Source: Piezodorus guildinii (taxonomy: Eukaryota; Arthropoda; Insecta; Hemiptera; Pentatomidae). Taken from it: a DNA stretch of 64,000 nt. Of the stretch, positions 22,200-32,934 are shown one piece after another; within the stretch, counting starts at the first letter, position 1, and every line of letters starts with the position of its first letter. Location: NCBI GenBank assembly GCA_023052935.1, contig CM041292.1:77323669-77387668 (forward strand), read 5' to 3'. The notes beneath the pieces were generated by a model, which saw only the letters and a program-made list of their open reading frames with translations, did not search any database and had not been told where the DNA came from. The position numbers and the translations under genes are program-made.

Positions 22200-22380
22200 A
22201 TTTATTTTTTTCAATGTGGTAAAATACAAGAACAAAATCAAAACAGCATTTGATACTAAAATAACAAGACTTAAGTGGGCATAAAAAATTAATCTAAAGA
22301 TGAGGCATTAAGAACGCTATTAAGTATTAATTAATGTAATAATAAATAAAAATAAAAGAAAGAATAGAAAGTTAATATAA
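22200..22380. repeat. Dispersed repeat, copy 1 (pairs with 23800-23960)
   Basis: AAGTGGGCATAAAAAATTAATCT and the following ATTAAGAACG...CTATTAAG block match 23855-23910 in the same orientation at moderate identity. The two copies flank the Jockey C insertion. Confidence 0.5.
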
Positions 22381-22516
22381 TAAGAATATTCATATTAAGT
22401 ATACTCTTTAATATATTTTATTTTTTGAGAAATATTATAATTTGTTACGTAATGAACAGTAGTAGTAATGATGTAGTACACAATAAATAATTAATATATA
22501 AAATATAATTAATATA

Positions 22517-22520
<4 letters not shown>

Positions 22521-22582
<62 letters not shown>
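22521..22582. repeat. (AT)n microsatellite
   Basis: An almost pure AT run of about 31 units next to the 3' region of the Jockey C copy. Confidence 0.95.
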
Positions 22583-22584
<2 letters not shown>

Positions 22585-22682
22585 AAAATATATAATTAAT
22601 AAATAAATAAATAATAATAAATAAAGGGAAATAAATAAAAATCATACAAGCAAACTTAACTATATACAATATATACAATCTG

Positions 22683-23757
22683 CTAAGGGGACCCCAGATT
22701 GGGCTTTCCCCCCCACTTGTGGAGGAAAAGAGCGGAATCCAAGAGATCCCAGCGCCTCTCACTCAGCGCTTCACTGGTGTAAGCCAGTGGAGGCCGAGCT
22801 AGGCCGGAATAGCCACAAACATACAGTACATGAGTGGAGGATCTGACCAGTGTCTGAACTCCAGAATAAATGTTTAAAAAACGTCGCGAGGCCACTGCCG
22901 TTTCAATCTTCGAGGAGGATTGTAGGGATGGGTGGAGCTGGAGAGCTATTGAGCAAGAGGACTAGGATGATGAAGAAGGTTCTGATGGAATTTGGAGAAT
23001 TTGGATGCTACCAGGTCTAAAATAAATGGAATATTAAGGTCATGGTGTAGGGTACAGTTGGTAATGTAATAAGGAGCATTAACTATTGTTCGTAGGACTT
23101 TGGATTGGAAGGATTGGATACGTTTGATGTTAGAATGTTTAGTTGTCCCCCATAGTTCAAGTCCGTAGGTCCATATAGGTTTCAGTACTGTCTTATATAT
23201 TAGTAATTTGTTGTCGACTGTAAGATGAGATTTTCTGTTTAGTAGTTTGTATAACCGGCCGAATCTGCGGTTGAGTTCTATCCTTTTAAGTCTTGTATGT
23301 GGGTTTCACGTCAGTATTTTGTCTAATAAAAAGCCAAGGTACTGGACTGTGTCTGAGGAAGGAAGCAGTATGGAATTGAATTTAACTGTTGGACAGGATT
23401 TCCGTCGAAGGGTGAAAGTGACGTGTGTGCATTTGCTTTCGTTCACCTTGCTTTGCCAAGCATTGCACCAGTCTTCGACAAGGGAAAGGTGACTTTGGAG
23501 ATTTAGCGATGGTACTTCAGGATCGGAATCGGATGATAAAATGGCTGTGTCATCAGCAAATGTTGCCAGAAAGGTATTGGGATCGGTAGGGATATCGGCG
23601 GTGTAGAGGATGTAGAGGACGGGTCCTAAGACGCTGCCTTGAGGAAGACCGGCCTCAACAGTATAATGTTTGGAAAATTCGTAACCACAGCGAACTCGGA
23701 AAGAGCGGTTTGATAAATAGGATCAGAGGATTAGGTATAAGGATTGAGGTAAATGCT
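22683..23757 (-). pseudogene. Jockey family C RT, C-terminal half
   Basis: The minus strand has one frame with two stops. In order from 23757: SNRSFRVRCGYEFSKHYT, motif B GLPQGSVLGPVLYILYT, motif C TFADDTAILSSD (catalytic Asp pair present), motif D-like NESKCTHVTFTLRRK, VQYLGFLLDK, then a stop where the family has Trp (ILTxNPHTRLK), VLKPIWTYGLELWGTTKHS, and the C-terminus YNPPRRLKRQWPRDVF ending near 22868. A ~185-bp 3' UTR follows. It is related to family A but clearly distinct. It is 5'-truncated inside the RT domain, so it is inactive. Confidence 0.85.
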
Positions 23758-23799
23758 TTAATATTAGTAATTTATATTAAAAATAATAATATGGAAGTG

Positions 23800-23960
23800 G
23801 AACACCATATGGGAAGAGCAAGAAGGACATTAAATATAGAACTAAAAACAATTTTAAGTGGACAAAAGAATTAATCTGAAGACGAGACATTAAAGACCTC
23901 GAAGCATTATTAAGGCTTTATTAATATATTAATAATTAAAAATAAAAAAAAGAAGAGAAA
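23800..23960. repeat. Dispersed repeat, copy 2
   Basis: AGTGGACAAAAGAATTAATCT and the neighbouring block match 22200-22380. It is non-coding. Confidence 0.5.
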
Positions 23961-24064
23961 GTTCCAAATCTTTTATTTAAAATAACAAGATAAATTTTAC
24001 AAATATTTCGTATAAACAAAACTTAGATGAGCTGAAATAACCGAATTATCTTCGTCAATTGAAT

Positions 24065-24482
24065 GGTACTGTTAATGTTTTGTTTATTGCTGCTCAGAGA
24101 CCTGACATGGTTTGCCATATTTTTAAATGTCTTTCCTGTACTGAGGGCATTCTTCAAAAATATGACTTACTGTGAGGGTCACTTTACACAGTTGACATTA
24201 ATGTGGATCTTTTCGTATGATGAGGTACTCAGGGGTGTGTCAGCAGTATCCTATACTCAGCTGTGCGATAGCTACCTCCTCACGCCTGCATTTTTTGGAT
24301 GATAAGGCTCTGAAGCTGATAATGGGATTCATGCCTTTAAGCTTGTTAATATCTAACATAATCTACGTCTTATGCCATTCATAGTGGAATAAAAGAGGGT
24401 CATTTCTTCTAAAGAATAGGTCTATGCTGCTTTGTCGACTATAGTTCCCGATATCCCGGAATGACTGGGAACCTAAAAGAAA
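24065..24482 (-). pseudogene. LINE RNase H domain and zinc-knuckle tail, broken
   Basis: On the minus strand from about 24465: VPSHSGISG and VDKAA match the WVPxHxGIxGNExAD box at the end of retrotransposon RNase H domains. Further on, EEVAIAQLSIGYC, then CQLCKVTLTVSHIFEECP gives the CxxC...H...C cluster that ends I-, R1- or LOA-type LINEs. There are at least four stops. Jockey B copy 2 inserted at its upstream edge (24506). The plus-strand 79-codon frame over it is a shadow. Confidence 0.65.
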
Positions 24483-24505
24483 CCAATTCTTCTAGAAGAG
24501 TCCTC

Positions 24506-25183
24506 CCGAAAAGGGCTCTCACCCTGGCACAAGGAGCATCGACCACTATTGTAGATGAGCTGAAGGAGATTGGCATTAGGGTGAACCCGAAGAAGACAGA
24601 TGCTATTGTCATGTCGTTCCAGAAGGGGAAGAGCGCTTTGCCCACTGATTTTAAAGTGAACGGAGAAACACTGCCAGTCTCTAATTCAATCCTCTACCTG
24701 GGCGTCACACTAGATAGGCACCTCACCTTATCTAGTCACGTACGGGAACGACTCAAACTGGCCAGGAGAAAGAGCTATAGACTTAATCATCTACTCACGT
24801 CACCTCAGCTCTCACTGAGGCTGAAACTACAGATCTACAAGGCTATAATACGTCCGACTATGCTCTATGGTGCGCCCTTGATGCGGCATCTGTTTAAGTC
24901 CACTCTCAAACAATTACAGACGTTCCAGAACTCCATCCTTCGGCGGATTGTCAGAGGTACCAACTTACAGAGGGCCAGAAACCATATCCTTCATCAGGAA
25001 TTAGTATTGCCAACAGTGCCTGAATATATCAGCCGGAGGCACATTAAATTTTTTGATGGGCTGAAGGCCTGTGCTAATCCATTATTTTCTGATATCACCC
25101 CACCCCCCAAGCCTGGGAGGTGGCAAGGATCACTACCTCTCGTTGACGTTGTCGCCGAGGGAAGGAGTTCGGACTATGTCTGA
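24506..25183 (+). pseudogene. Jockey B RT C-terminus (copy 2)
   Basis: Open for about 226 codons: KRALTLAQGASTTIVDEL, RVNPKKTDAIVMS, ILYLGVTLDRHLTLSSHV, AIIRPTMLYGAPLM, end EGRSSDYV. The 15 codons before 24506 in the same frame come from flanking DNA (MTGNLKETNSSRRVL) and are not part of the element. All catalytic motifs lie upstream of the truncation point, so it has no enzymatic potential. Confidence 0.9.
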
Positions 25184-25397
25184 ACTCAATTTATTGCCAA
25201 AACCCTGAAGAATGGTCCCTCCCATTTTGCAATGGATAAATAAAGGCTTAGAAGAAGCCCTTGAAAGATTACTAGTGCATCCAGCGCATATAGCAATCCT
25301 CTTTAGAATACCTCCGGGTAACAGAAGGACAAATCTGACAGCTATACATATTATATTTGTATTTGTATTTTGTTCGAAAATAAAACCAGAGGGTAAG

Positions 25398-25447
<50 letters not shown>
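24506..25447 (+). mobile_element. Jockey family B copy 2, with TSD and long poly(A)
   Basis: The TSD AAGAGTCCTC lies at 24496-24505 and 25448-25457. The body starts inside the RT gene just after the YADD motif and ends in about 50 A residues (25398-25449). I count about ten substitutions against copy 1 over some 890 bp. Confidence 0.92.
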
Positions 25448-25452
<5 letters not shown>

Positions 25453-25457
25453 TCCTC

Positions 25458-25985
25458 TATGTGTTCGATTGTGTAGTGGACTTACTCAAGTTATTCTGCA
25501 TTGTATTAAACACTAAAACCCAAGGTTGGTGTTTAGTTACATTGAGTTCTTTAATGTGAAATAATTAAAGACTGCTTTCTCGAGTAATTTTTATTGAAGC
25601 AATATTATAAGTATCCATGCCTAATTATCTCACTTTTTCTCTCATCCATTGAAGTATCAAGTGCACACTTTATAGAGGTTGATTGAAGTGTCTCGAACTG
25701 AAACTAGCTGATAAAACAAGTTCCTTCATATGTTTATAGTATTTTTAAACAACTTAGAATGAAACAAATAATATCGATGTAATCAATAACAATATTTGTT
25801 TACCGAATATTATAAACACTCTTATCGGATAGAAAAAAAATAACTGTGTAATTATAATAAAATCTAGGCATTGGGCTAAATTATATTATAGCAATTTTAT
25901 GTTATTGTACCGAATAATATGTCTATAATTATTTCAAATATATCCCGATACTCCAATGGTATACTTTAGATGAATTACCATATCT
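25458..25985. other. AT-rich stretch, nothing recognised
   Basis: The first ~100 bp may continue the RNase H-bearing LINE interrupted by Jockey B, but I could not confirm a frame. Confidence 0.35.
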
Positions 25986-25989
25986 GGGA

Positions 25990-26625
25990 CTTCACTTGCA
26001 ATTAAAGAAAAGCCTAGTAAGATACATCCATGGCGCTACAACTCCTGCAGCTCGCTCCGCAACTCTGTCGGTCTCCAATTGCGAATCTTCAAGATGGCAT
26101 CCGCTGCCACTCCATCAATCCATCGGAGCCGAGGTCTTCCCACTTTCCTTGTCCCATAAATCTTTTCATCTAGGACGATCGTAGGAATCTGGTCCTGGGC
26201 CATTCTCCTTAAATGATCTGCTCAATGAAGCCGGTCTACTTTTATGACCCTTAAGATCTCTGAATTCTTGTAAAGTCTTGTTAACTCAGCATTCGTTTAT
26301 TATCTTTCAGACTACATTGGTACAAACTGGACCATAAATTCTCCTTAATTATCCTCTTGAACCTCAGGCTTCCTGTAAATTCGGTAATGTACAGCATTCG
26401 GAGGCATAAGTGACCATAACGGTTCGTGCCCATCCAGCTTTAGGTCTGAATGCATGTATTTAGTTTTAGATTCATTAACCAGTAAACCTCTAGCTGCTCT
26501 TCTAACACTCTAGCTGCTGCTACCTAGAGGCAGTTAAAAGCGCTTTCTAAATCTGTAGGGGTCCTTCCAAAAATATCTATCTCATCAGCGAAAGGCAAAA
26601 TCATAGAAGATCTATTAAGTATAGT
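25990..26625 (-). pseudogene. RTE-like LINE RT C-terminus, decayed
   Basis: On the minus strand the catalytic box reads LPFADEIDIFGRTPTDLE near 26610-26555 (YADD changed to FADE). Then come scattered frames, and the C-terminal WPRTRFLRSS, the KVGRPRLRWIDGVAADA-like block and LKIRNWR near 26200-26060. The GRPRxRWxDGVxxD box is standard for RTE-like C-termini. It has many stops and is older than the 15.6-kb copy. Confidence 0.65.
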
Positions 26626-26679
26626 TCCCCCAATTAAATATAGATGTACAGACTTAAACTATTATCCAGGTTAATTGCT

Positions 26680-26830
26680 CCAGGTTAACAAACGCTCAAC
26701 ATTATCCTTGAATACCAAACTTCCTTATAAAAAAAGTAACCTAACCTTGTCGACGTTCGAAATAAAGCTATGGGGCTCTGCAAAAAACTCCAAAATCCAA
26801 ACACTTTTATAGTATTTTCTTATAACCTAC
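26680..26830 (+). pseudogene. Jockey-like RT fragment
   Basis: The plus strand reads NKRSTLSLNTKLPYKK and then EIKLWGSAKNSKIQTL, the xIxLWGSAxxSxIxxxQ box of Jockey C-termini. It is about 50 residues with no stop in that part, but nothing recognisable on either side. Confidence 0.45.
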
Positions 26831-27770
26831 AATGACAAATAATACCTGTTTAATCAAAGATTTCATATTTCTCTACTAAACATTTTAAACACGTATAACA
26901 TGAAACTCTTGTCAGATGGATAAAACTTCCAATTCAATCAACTTCATAACAACAGAATTGCAACAGCATTAATTTTCTTTGATGTTTCAAATGAAAGAAA
27001 ACAAACGCTCCATCATTGATTGTTCCATAAAGACAAACAATATAAATGACAGTAAATTAGATGTGACTAATAGTCAGCTTCAGTAATAATTTCCACTCAA
27101 GTAAACAGGGATCATAAAGGCACTAGCACAATACGCCGCCTGCCATCATGAGACAAATGCGCCGTTCCAGTGGCTCAATGGTATTATGTCAACAGGAAGG
27201 AGATCGATTAGGAAATGAGCAATGCCAAGGGGTAAAGAGTTCCTTAATGGAGCGGATATAGGAAGGCGGATATAATAGCAAGATATATAAATGGCGGTTA
27301 GGGGAGAGTGCTCCCTAACAGCTGAGTTATGGCATCCCCCTTGATTTATATTCCATTGTGGGAGGGGGTCTCAAAAATGTAGTTAAGGAGGAAAAAAAAG
27401 AGACATAAGAAAGAAAACAGAAAGTTGTCTTGAGCGGCGGGGCCATTTGCCATAGCCGCCCCTCTGGATAAAGTAGCCAAGGCTTTTTGTGCCCGCATCT
27501 TATTGTGTCCTCCATAATGTACTCATCCTTTTCTATAACAAAGAAAAAAGGCATCCACAATACGTATATATCTTGTCGAGAATGTAGCGAAGAACTGAAG
27601 GGACGAAATAGTATATAAATGAACTGTAGCTTAGGTTTATACTCAGCTCTGAGCCTAAAAAATCTGGTTTACACATCACACAACATTCATTGACTTTATG
27701 AAATCAATTTTATAAGCTTATAGTAAGTAACAAATTATATTTTTTCTATGAGCAGTCTAAAAGTATAGTT
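26831..27770. other. No gene; GC-richer island 27110-27500
   Basis: Bases 27110-27500 contain GC-rich unique sequence (AATACGCCGCCTGCCATCATG, GAGCGGCGGGGCCATTTGCC) in AT-rich surroundings, with no sustained frame. It is a candidate conserved non-coding block. The 77-codon minus frame at 27327-27560 has no motif. Confidence 0.35.
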
Positions 27771-27779
27771 ATTATTATC

Positions 27780-28309
27780 CTCTTCTCTACTTTTCCTTCC
27801 AATCCGATAGCGATATTTATTTTTTCTGAAGCATCAATATCTTCACCTGTTACTTCACTAATTTGAATAATACTATTTTCTTCTCCTATTCAGGCCGTGT
27901 TAGCTGCTTGGTCAGCTTTTTCATTGCCCGGAATTCCTTGATGAGCCGGTACCCATAGCAAAATGACACCCCATAATTTTGACTTTTATTTCCCAACGTT
28001 CGTTTATTATTTCTCGGGTTTGGTCGGCGTTTGGCTGTCGATGGCAGCCAGCACACTCCAAGAGTCCGTCGCAATGATCCAAGAATTTATTTTAGAGGTT
28101 TCTATACATTTGAGAGCCTTTAGTATAGCAGTAGCTTCCCCTGAGAAGACGGAGCTCCCTTCAGGTAGCTTATACATGAGTTGTATATCTTTGCAGCCAA
28201 CGCTATCTTCAATTTTGGAAGCAACTGCTTCAGAGTTCTGGTATTTTTCCAATATTTCAAAAAACGAGTTTTTTTTTCCTATCGGAAGCGTTGTTCTCAC
28301 TCTGGTCAT
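27780..28309 (-). pseudogene. LINE RNase H domain
   Basis: The minus frame from 28309 gives ASKIEDSVGC (TDGSK-like first catalytic Asp region), MYKLPEGSSVFSGEATAIL (with the catalytic Glu in SGEA), then IIATDSWSVLAAID (third catalytic Asp in TDSxS). After a stop and frame change near 28007, WVPAH-like and GNEKAD-like residues follow near 27900-27960. This is the RNase H fold found at the C-terminus of I-, R1- and LOA-type elements. The RT that should precede it (above 28310) is not visible. Confidence 0.7.
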
Positions 28310-28499
28310 TAATTACTAATATAACAATTATTAAGTTTCTTACGTTTTTTGTTTCTTTCCACTTACAACCATGACTTTATTGGTTACGTTTGCTAAAATC
28401 CTACACTTAAGGATATATTGAAAATACGTATATTTTGATCGCTTATTCGATTTTTTAAATCATCTCTCACAATTACAAGTGACAGAAGTTTCTTCCGAT

Positions 28500-28612
28500 A
28501 CTTCATATTTACAAAATTAAAGGTACTATAGAGAATTTTTGTTTGAAAATTAATAACTTAACGCTGTTAGACTATTTCAATGAGAACAAAACCTATCTGA
28601 TTATAAATATTA
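28500..28612 (-). repeat. C-rep family fragment
   Basis: On the minus strand it matches the central part of C-rep (complement of TACAAAATTAAAGGTACT, and AGACTATTTCAATGAGAAC). The ends are missing. Confidence 0.5.
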
Positions 28613-28769
28613 TGTAGTTATATATTGATACTAGCTGCAAACCTTGGCTTTCTCTAGTCATGTCCTGAGAAATGTGGTCTAGCGCCCTCCAGTTAGCGCC
28701 CTCACAAGCTTTTTGAACTAAAAATTTTCTATTTTCCTTGAATATGAATTGACAGCATTTTCGTCTGTA

Positions 28770-28905
28770 AATTTGACTAGTTCTTCTCTCATTGATTAAT
28801 TTATTTCTTCGTATATGACGTAATTGGCTAATCTCCTCATTTAATTGTTAATCCGTAATATTATTATTTGGAAATTATGAACCATTGTGTAATAGTTCGC
28901 AGTTT
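28770..28905. repeat. Dispersed repeat with AACCATTGTGTAATA box, copy 1
   Basis: TTATTTGGAAATTATGAACCATTGTGTAATAGTTCG at 28863 matches 37059 and 42990 (AAATAATAAACCATTGTGTA). The identity covers about 40 bp. The element class is unknown. Confidence 0.6.
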
Positions 28906-29251
28906 TTTTCTGATCTGTATCTGGATTTTGTTTCTAGATCATCAATCCCCATTGTTTCTACGCGCTCACATATGTGTGTTATGTGGCTGTTCGGTCTCAA
29001 TCATATTTAAGGTAACCTAAGAGAAAACATAACTTCCTAATTCATTACCATTTTATGCTATCCGTTCTGTATCATAGAATTCTGGCTTTATATTCAATCG
29101 AACTTTTTTTTTTTTCGAATATGCCTACTAAGGACCACATCATCCAACATTTTCGCTAGGAATGTGCTTTGATCTTTGCCTTGTAAGCTCATTTTCTGGA
29201 TGTGCTTCTCTCTCCTCTCCTTCGTCCTGAGTGTCTTCCTGTCCTGTCTTC

Positions 29252-29452
29252 TTACAGGTTGAACTGTCCTAAAATATCTTTTGCTTTAAAATCATTCTGA
29301 ACGGCTTTGCTCCCGCGGTCGACTATTCTCCATTCTTGAATATCTTTTAAGACTTCCATTAACCATAGGGTCGTAACCTTTCTCTTTTCACTGTTGGAAA
29401 TCATCCTCGACATAAACGGTCGACTAATCTTTCGATTTACATCCGTAATCAT
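29252..29452 (-). pseudogene. Possible LINE C-terminal tail
   Basis: The minus frame reads SRPFMSRMISNSEKRKV, LWLMEVLKDIQEWRIVDRGS. It resembles the RxxGRPxxxWxDxVxxD...WRxxAxDRxxW end of RTE-like LINEs, but the GRP box is not preserved. Weak call. Confidence 0.3.
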
Positions 29453-29499
29453 TTTAGTGTAACATTAAAGTTCCTGGCTCTGCCGTCGAAACTTTGTTA

Positions 29500-30534
29500 T
29501 TATAATGGAAACTATGGTAAGTGTTTATGAACCTATTGAAGATTCCGTGAATATTTTTACTAATAGTAACAACTATCTCCTCTTTTGTACTGTTGTAATC
29601 TTTTGATGCACGACAGTTCGAAGGATCCGTTAAGAGTCGTAGAAGAATTATTACCTTATTGACATTGTCCGCTGAGTACTTTGTAATGGAGTAGACAATG
29701 GAGCCCGGAGAGGGTACAGAGATCTCATCAGGTTCCATCCGTCATCGGCTGGGGCGACCAAGTTCCCCGGGGACATTAGGGGATAATGAAGGCTGGCAGG
29801 GCCTCCTTACCTACCGCCGCATGGCTGTCACGCTGTCTCTTATTTTATTTTCCGTAGCCGTTCGCATTTAACAATGATTAATGGAAATCGAAGAGTTGAT
29901 ATAAATCATGTAGGCTGTGACAGCCGAATCAGGTCATTATTCCCAGATCGCGACCCATCCGTATCCGCGTATCATATGTATATTGGTCGTTGTCCGGCCT
30001 CAATCATGGCTCATCCAAAAATCATTTTTTTATCCGTATCCCCGTTGAGTTTCTCAATCGTGATCAATCGCCACTTAGTTTAATACATGTATTAGAAATT
30101 TAGGAATATTGTATGATATATTAAAGACATATAGAGCTTGTAAAATGAGAAAAAACAAATTGTAGAATCTATAACGGTTTCCACATTACAAGTTAAAGGC
30201 AGAAGATTTCTGTTCGGATCGAAAAATAGTCGTCCTTAAACTTAAATTAGAGTGAAGAACAATGCCTTAAAGGTTTCAAGAATAAAACGTATAATATACA
30301 TGGTCCTAAAATGGATAGTTCCATATAAGGACTAACACCGGGAAATCGCCGAAACAATTCTAAAAAAAAAAAAAAAACTAAAAAAAAAAAAAAAGCTATA
30401 AACCTTTTTCGTCTAATGCATTGAGGAGAGGATTCCATTAAAATTAATAATAAATGCGAACATAAATATAATGAGAACATGGAAAGTGTTTAGTGGATGC
30501 AATGGTGTTTGCAACTATTGCAACAAGATGAAAT
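29500..30534. other. No gene; GC-richer island 29690-29860
   Basis: Bases 29690-29860 (GGAGCCCGGAGAGGG, GGGGCGACCAAGTTCCCCGG) form a unique GC-rich island without coding features. The 94-codon minus frame at 29454-29738 has no recognisable motif. Two A runs lie at 30361-30394. Confidence 0.35.
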
Positions 30535-30617
30535 GGTTAATGTTTTCAAATCTACAAAATTGAAGGTAAAATTAAATATTGACATTTAAGCCCTATCAGA
30601 TTATTTTAATCACATTA

Positions 30618-31515
30618 TTGGGTTGTGTCACATGAAATGTCCGTTTTCAAAGCAAAGAATTTTTATTAAAAATACGATACAAAAACAAGATAATTTTATT
30701 CGAAGTATTTAGCTTATTTTTCTACACATTTTTCCCAACGTGACACCAACTTTTTTATCCCCGAACTGAAAAACTCTGAGCTTTATAGTGAAACAAAATC
30801 TGAAAACGCACTTTTCACTTGATCATCATTTTCAAAAAGTTTTCCTTTGACGAAGTTGTCTAACTTCCTGAACAGATGGTAATCTGTTGGAGACAAGTCG
30901 GGAGAATATGGTGGGTGCGGAAGAACTTCGTAGCCCAGTTCTTTCAATTTTTGCACGGTATTTTTTGAAACATGGGGTCTCGCTGCCGCTCAGTGAGATC
31001 ATGAGGTACCCATGTATCGAGCTTTTGTACTTTCCCAATACACTTTAAATGTCTGGAAACGATAGATACACTTGCATTTAGTTGTGCTGAGAGTCCTTTA
31101 ACTGTTTGGTAGGGGTTTCCTTCTACTGTATGTTTGAGCACATCGTTGTCTATTACGGACGGAGGTCTTCCTCGGGGCAAGTTTTTGAAGTCTGTATCCA
31201 CAGCTGAAAACTTAGCAAACCAACGGCAAATGGTCCGTTCATTAACACTCCCTTCCCCAAACGCCATATTGCACATATTTCTAGCGGCTTCAGCTAAAAT
31301 ATTACTCGAAAATCGCGTGTTTCCATGTTCATATTTGGAGGTATACTAAATAGTGGGTAATTGATTGGGAAGCTAATGTTTATAATACAAAGGTAGAGGA
31401 TTAGTAACAATTTACTTTAAATCTGTAAACATTCGGAAGAAAACAACAGAGCCTGAAAAATCCTTTATGTATTTCAGAAACTATAAAAACGGACATTTCA
31501 TGTGAAACAACCCAA
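30618..31515 (-). mobile_element. Second mariner family, core-deleted, inside C-rep
   Basis: The ends TTGGGTTGTGTCACATGAAA (30618) and TTTCATGTGAAACAACCCAA (ending 31515) are near-perfect inverted repeats of about 28 bp flanked by TA (30616-30617 and 31516-31517). The length is 898 bp. Confidence 0.92.
30705..31335 (-). pseudogene. Mariner transposase, internally deleted
   Basis: The minus strand reads ILAEAARNMCNMAFGEGS, VNERTICRWFAKFSAVDTDF (first helix-turn-helix), LPRGRPPSVIDNDVLKH with the GRP linker, then LSAQLNASVSIVSRHL and WVPHDLTERQRD. After a frame change near 30985 it continues as LKELGYEVLPHPPYSPDLSP, YHLFRKLDNFVKGKLF, then a stop, then GIKKLVSRWEKCVEK. The segment between WVPHDLTERQ and the region before PPYSPDLSP, which includes the first catalytic Asp residues, is missing, as in the 12.9-kb element. 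It differs in sequence throughout from that one, so it is a separate mariner family. Confidence 0.85.
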
Positions 31516-31690
31516 TATTAATATATAAAGCGAGCTTAATCAAAACCGTTTGAGCCGTTTTTGAAAAAAATTGTAAAAAGAAGAATGGTATAAAGTAGCT
31601 CTTCTACTTTGCCAATTTAGCTGAAAAGGTTGCTCTATCATATACCACCAGCAGTCTCTATTTTTTGCTCTTAACTTTCAGTTCCTAACA

Positions 31691-32930
31691 CTAGGAAAAA
31701 TTTAACATCGGTAGCCAAGCAGTCCTCCCTTCCGACTTCCTTCTCTTTCCATCAGCGATGCGATTTCTTCCCTTCTTACAACCGTTATTCCGATCCCTGC
31801 GACAATCTGTAATAATCTTCTACAATGGTGATTTCCTTGAATATGCGAATAACTTGAACAGTTTACGACAGCTAACTTAAACGTACACTCTCCAGCGACT
31901 CTATAACAAATATGCACTTTGGCCAGCAGTCACTAAACAGCTCATTGACACTTAATGAAACATAAGCATGTTACGCTTGCACATACTCAATAAAAAAAAA
32001 ACAAACAAACATACAAAATAAAATTACATTTAGTAAAATGTAATATGACTATTTCAATCCTTAACAATTCTCTGAGAAAGCAGTAAATATTATTTTGTAT
32101 TTATGACACAATTTCTCAACAAAAGTGGATGGTTTTTAGGCCGGGTAGCATGCTAGAACTCTCTTAATTATTTCCATGACGAAAAGGACGCAAGACATTA
32201 CCGAAAATCAAATACTGACTCCGTAGTGAACTAGGAGCGGGAGCCTACAGGCTTGAAGTTGTAAGAGCCACAAATCAGAACAGAGTTACTGCGGCCCGAC
32301 TGAGTTACGCCAGAGGGAAACGCGACTCACCGCTCCCTGAGATAATGAGTGGATTTACGAGGCCGTTGTAAACATGTCACCCACTCGTTAGGAACCATAA
32401 GCTCCCGATTTATCCTTCTCTTATATCGCCCGGGTAGTGGCAGCCCTAGTCCCTTCACAGTTCAAGATGTCCTCCACCATCTCCACTGTCACGTTTCTCA
32501 AGTGCTGATACCCAAGAGATATTCCAATAATTTAAAAAAAAAATCTAGTGTACGTAACGCGACTTTCGCTTATCTCTGTTCATAAATTGAAAATTACTGG
32601 AGCAACTACTTACAAGAGAGGTTCTCCCAACCGACCGTTTTCAGCCGCGAAGCTTAACATAGCTGAGAATTTCATATTTCGGAAACCAGCTGAGTCTGTC
32701 ACCAAATTTGTAGCAATTAAAGTCATGATACAGATGTGTAATCTGTATTTGTTTCATTATAATTCCTAATTTCATAGTTTAGAAATTAATATGTTCTCTA
32801 GATCGAAATTTTTACAGCAAGTAGAATTATAACTAAGCTATATAAGAAAAAATAATCAAATCTGAGTCTTTTCCTTAAAAAACTTCTCACTCGCTAAAAG
32901 TCTCGTTTTTTTATGAATTTTGTTTAATTA
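31691..32930. other. No gene; GC-richer island 32130-32480
   Basis: The unique block 32130-32480 (GGAGCGGGAGCCTACAGGC, TATCGCCCGGGTAGTGGCAG) has no sustained frame. The 71-codon minus frame at 31702-31917 and the plus frames at 32349-32769 show no motif. Confidence 0.35.
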
Positions 32931-32934
32931 ATTT

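Larger units (their letters stand above)
30535..31690 (-). repeat. C-rep family copy interrupted by mariner
   Basis: On the minus strand, 31516-31690 gives the first part of C-rep (complement of GCGAGCTTAATCAAAACCG and GGTATAAAGTAGC) and 30535-30617 continues it (complement of AAGCCCTATCAGATTATTTTAAT). The two parts join across the mariner at 30618-31515. Confidence 0.7.

Noticed and set aside
22520..22762. 80-codon minus frame rich in Ile-Tyr
   Set aside because: Translation of the AT microsatellite and Jockey C 3' UTR.
25212..25559. 115-codon plus frame with a long Lys run
   Set aside because: Reads through the Jockey B 3' UTR and poly(A) tail.
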